A stretch of DNA of 14,651 bases from Actinomycetota bacterium (GTDB taxonomy: Bacteria > Actinomycetota > Acidimicrobiia > Acidimicrobiales > GCA-2861595), in the NCBI GenBank assembly GCA_016781225.1, contig JADDQT010000017.1, positions 1-14,651 of the forward strand, written 5' to 3'. The translations under genes were made by a program, and so were the position numbers. Positions 14,230 to 14,651 of the stretch are shown piece by piece (positions within the stretch are counted from its first letter, which is position 1; each line of letters begins with the position of its first letter). Under the pieces are notes generated by a model. That model saw only the letters and a list, made by a program, of their open reading frames with translations, was not told where the DNA came from and ran no database searches.

Positions 14230-14258
14230 AGCTTAGGTTGACACACGGCCGCTGTCAA
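14230..14258 (-). promoter_or_regulatory. Consensus promoter of the HTH/Clp-N unit
   Basis: The minus strand reads TTGACA (14258-14253), exactly 17 bases, then TAAGCT (14235-14230), then six bases to GTG 14223. It is the only promoter in the window with a perfect -35. The TGA inside TTGACA is also the xseB stop codon, so the promoter begins within the end of the preceding gene. Confidence 0.75.
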
Positions 14259-14270
14259 CGTGTATTGACA
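14237..14270. repeat. Inverted repeat with a third half-site over the HTH promoter (putative operator)
   Basis: GTTGACA (14237-14243) and TGTCAAC (14253-14259) form a perfect 7-bp inverted repeat separated by nine bases. A third copy, TTGACA (14265-14270), lies six bases beyond and is inverted relative to the second. The middle arm is the -35 of the HTH gene, so a protein bound here would block transcription. The HTH protein itself is the obvious candidate. Confidence 0.5.
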
Positions 14271-14512
14271 CCCTCCTCGGTGCCGCCCCCACGCTCTTCG
14301 GCCAGCGCCCTTATGCGCTGCTGCACCTTTTCCAGCCGCTCCCGGGCCAGCTCTTCCAGTTGCCCGGCCCGCTCGTAGAGGTCCACCGCCTCCTCGATGC
14401 CGATCTCGCCGTCGGACATGCGCTCGGTGAGTTGCTCGAGGGCTTCTACGAGCTGTTCGTAGGACATCGACTCCGGCGCCGTCGACGGGGCGTCGCCGGG
14501 AGGATCGGTCAC
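14255..14512 (-). CDS. xseB: Exodeoxyribonuclease VII small subunit
   Basis: 85-residue XseB. Exonuclease VII degrades single-stranded DNA in both directions and needs several XseB copies per XseA. The family pattern is present: SYEQLVEALEQLTERMSDGEIGIEEAVDLYERA (17-49), then an amphipathic helix with LEKVQQRIRALAEE. GTG 14512 overlaps the xseA TGA as GTGA, with AGGTG five bases upstream; ATG 14467 would begin directly at MSYEQL and is possible. The stop lies inside the -35 box of the next gene. It is translationally coupled to xseA. Confidence 0.92.
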   Translation of the reverse strand: MTDPPGDAPSTAPESMSYEQLVEALEQLTERMSDGEIGIEEAVDLYERAGQLEELARERLEKVQQRIRALAEERGGGTEEGVNTR

Positions 14513-14651
14513 TGGTTCACCTGCTCCACCGAAGCGGTGATGCTCCCGGCCGCCAGCTGCACCTCGATGGTGTCACCGGGTCGGGTCTCGCCGGCGTTGC
14601 GCACGACCGACCCGTCCTCCGTGCGGACGACGGCGTAGCCCCGACGCAACA
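14509..14651 (-). CDS. xseA: Exodeoxyribonuclease VII large subunit, C-terminal end (partial)
   Basis: The last 46 residues of XseA enter from the right edge. LRRGYAVVRTEDGSVVRNAG and then GDTIEVQLAAGSITASVEQV match the conserved C-terminal strand region, which reads roughly RGYAVV...G...GD...L..G. The stop TGA overlaps the xseB GTG by four bases. The catalytic and OB-fold parts lie outside the window. Identification rests on this tail plus the xseB neighbour. Confidence 0.9.
   Translation of the reverse strand, partial: LRRGYAVVRTEDGSVVRNAGETRPGDTIEVQLAAGSITASVEQVNQ

Overview
The window is gene-dense, very high-GC bacterial chromosome and reads as a deep-branching actinobacterium. Acidimicrobiia is my best guess. 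The reasons are the actinobacterial metG-tatD order, a 27-residue basic protein resembling the actinobacterial ribosomal protein bL37, an AbrB-like regulator with a zinc ribbon, and many apparently leaderless genes. Placement is by recall only; no search was run. Almost all of the window is core housekeeping DNA. There is no tRNA, rRNA, CRISPR array, insertion sequence or phage gene, and no gene-free stretch longer than about 200 bases.

Layout. (1) 1-2563, minus strand: metG, then tatD 17 nt later, then the start of a putative exported protein cut by the window edge. (2) 2583-2996, plus: an AbrB/SpoVT-like regulator divergent from metG; its tail overlaps the convergent rsmI. (3) 2868-5182, minus: ychF, a DUF192 gene and rsmI in a tight operon. 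(4) 5226-5309, plus: the bL37-like gene, divergent from ychF. (5) 5321-9710, minus: adenosine-kinase-like PfkB gene, glycerophosphodiester phosphodiesterase, MBOAT O-acyltransferase and an SGNH/DltD-like partner whose frame is broken by one base. (6) 9756-13493, plus: M1 aminopeptidase N and a calcineurin-like phosphoesterase. (7) 13325-14651, minus: end of xseA, then xseB, then a small helix-turn-helix gene and a Clp-N-like gene with a truncated second repeat that runs antisense into the phosphoesterase gene.

How the genes work together. metG and tatD serve tRNA charging and nuclease quality control. ychF, rsmI and bL37 are all ribosome-linked. The MBOAT and SGNH pair is the usual membrane and extracytoplasmic couple for O-acylating a surface polymer. 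xseA and xseB encode the two subunits of exonuclease VII. The helix-turn-helix and Clp-N genes form their own unit.

The most useful regulatory signal is a recurring TAnnnT hexamer 6-9 nt before a start codon at seven genes (metG, abrB-like, ychF, bL37-like, pfkB-like, pepN and the HTH gene). It suggests leaderless transcription and fixes several starts. The HTH gene also has a perfect -35 TTGACA at 17 bp spacing, buried in an inverted repeat that may be its own operator. I saw no clearly new multi-gene system. The best leads are the HTH/Clp-N unit with its operator, the leaderless promoter set, the frameshifted SGNH gene and the two convergent overlaps.
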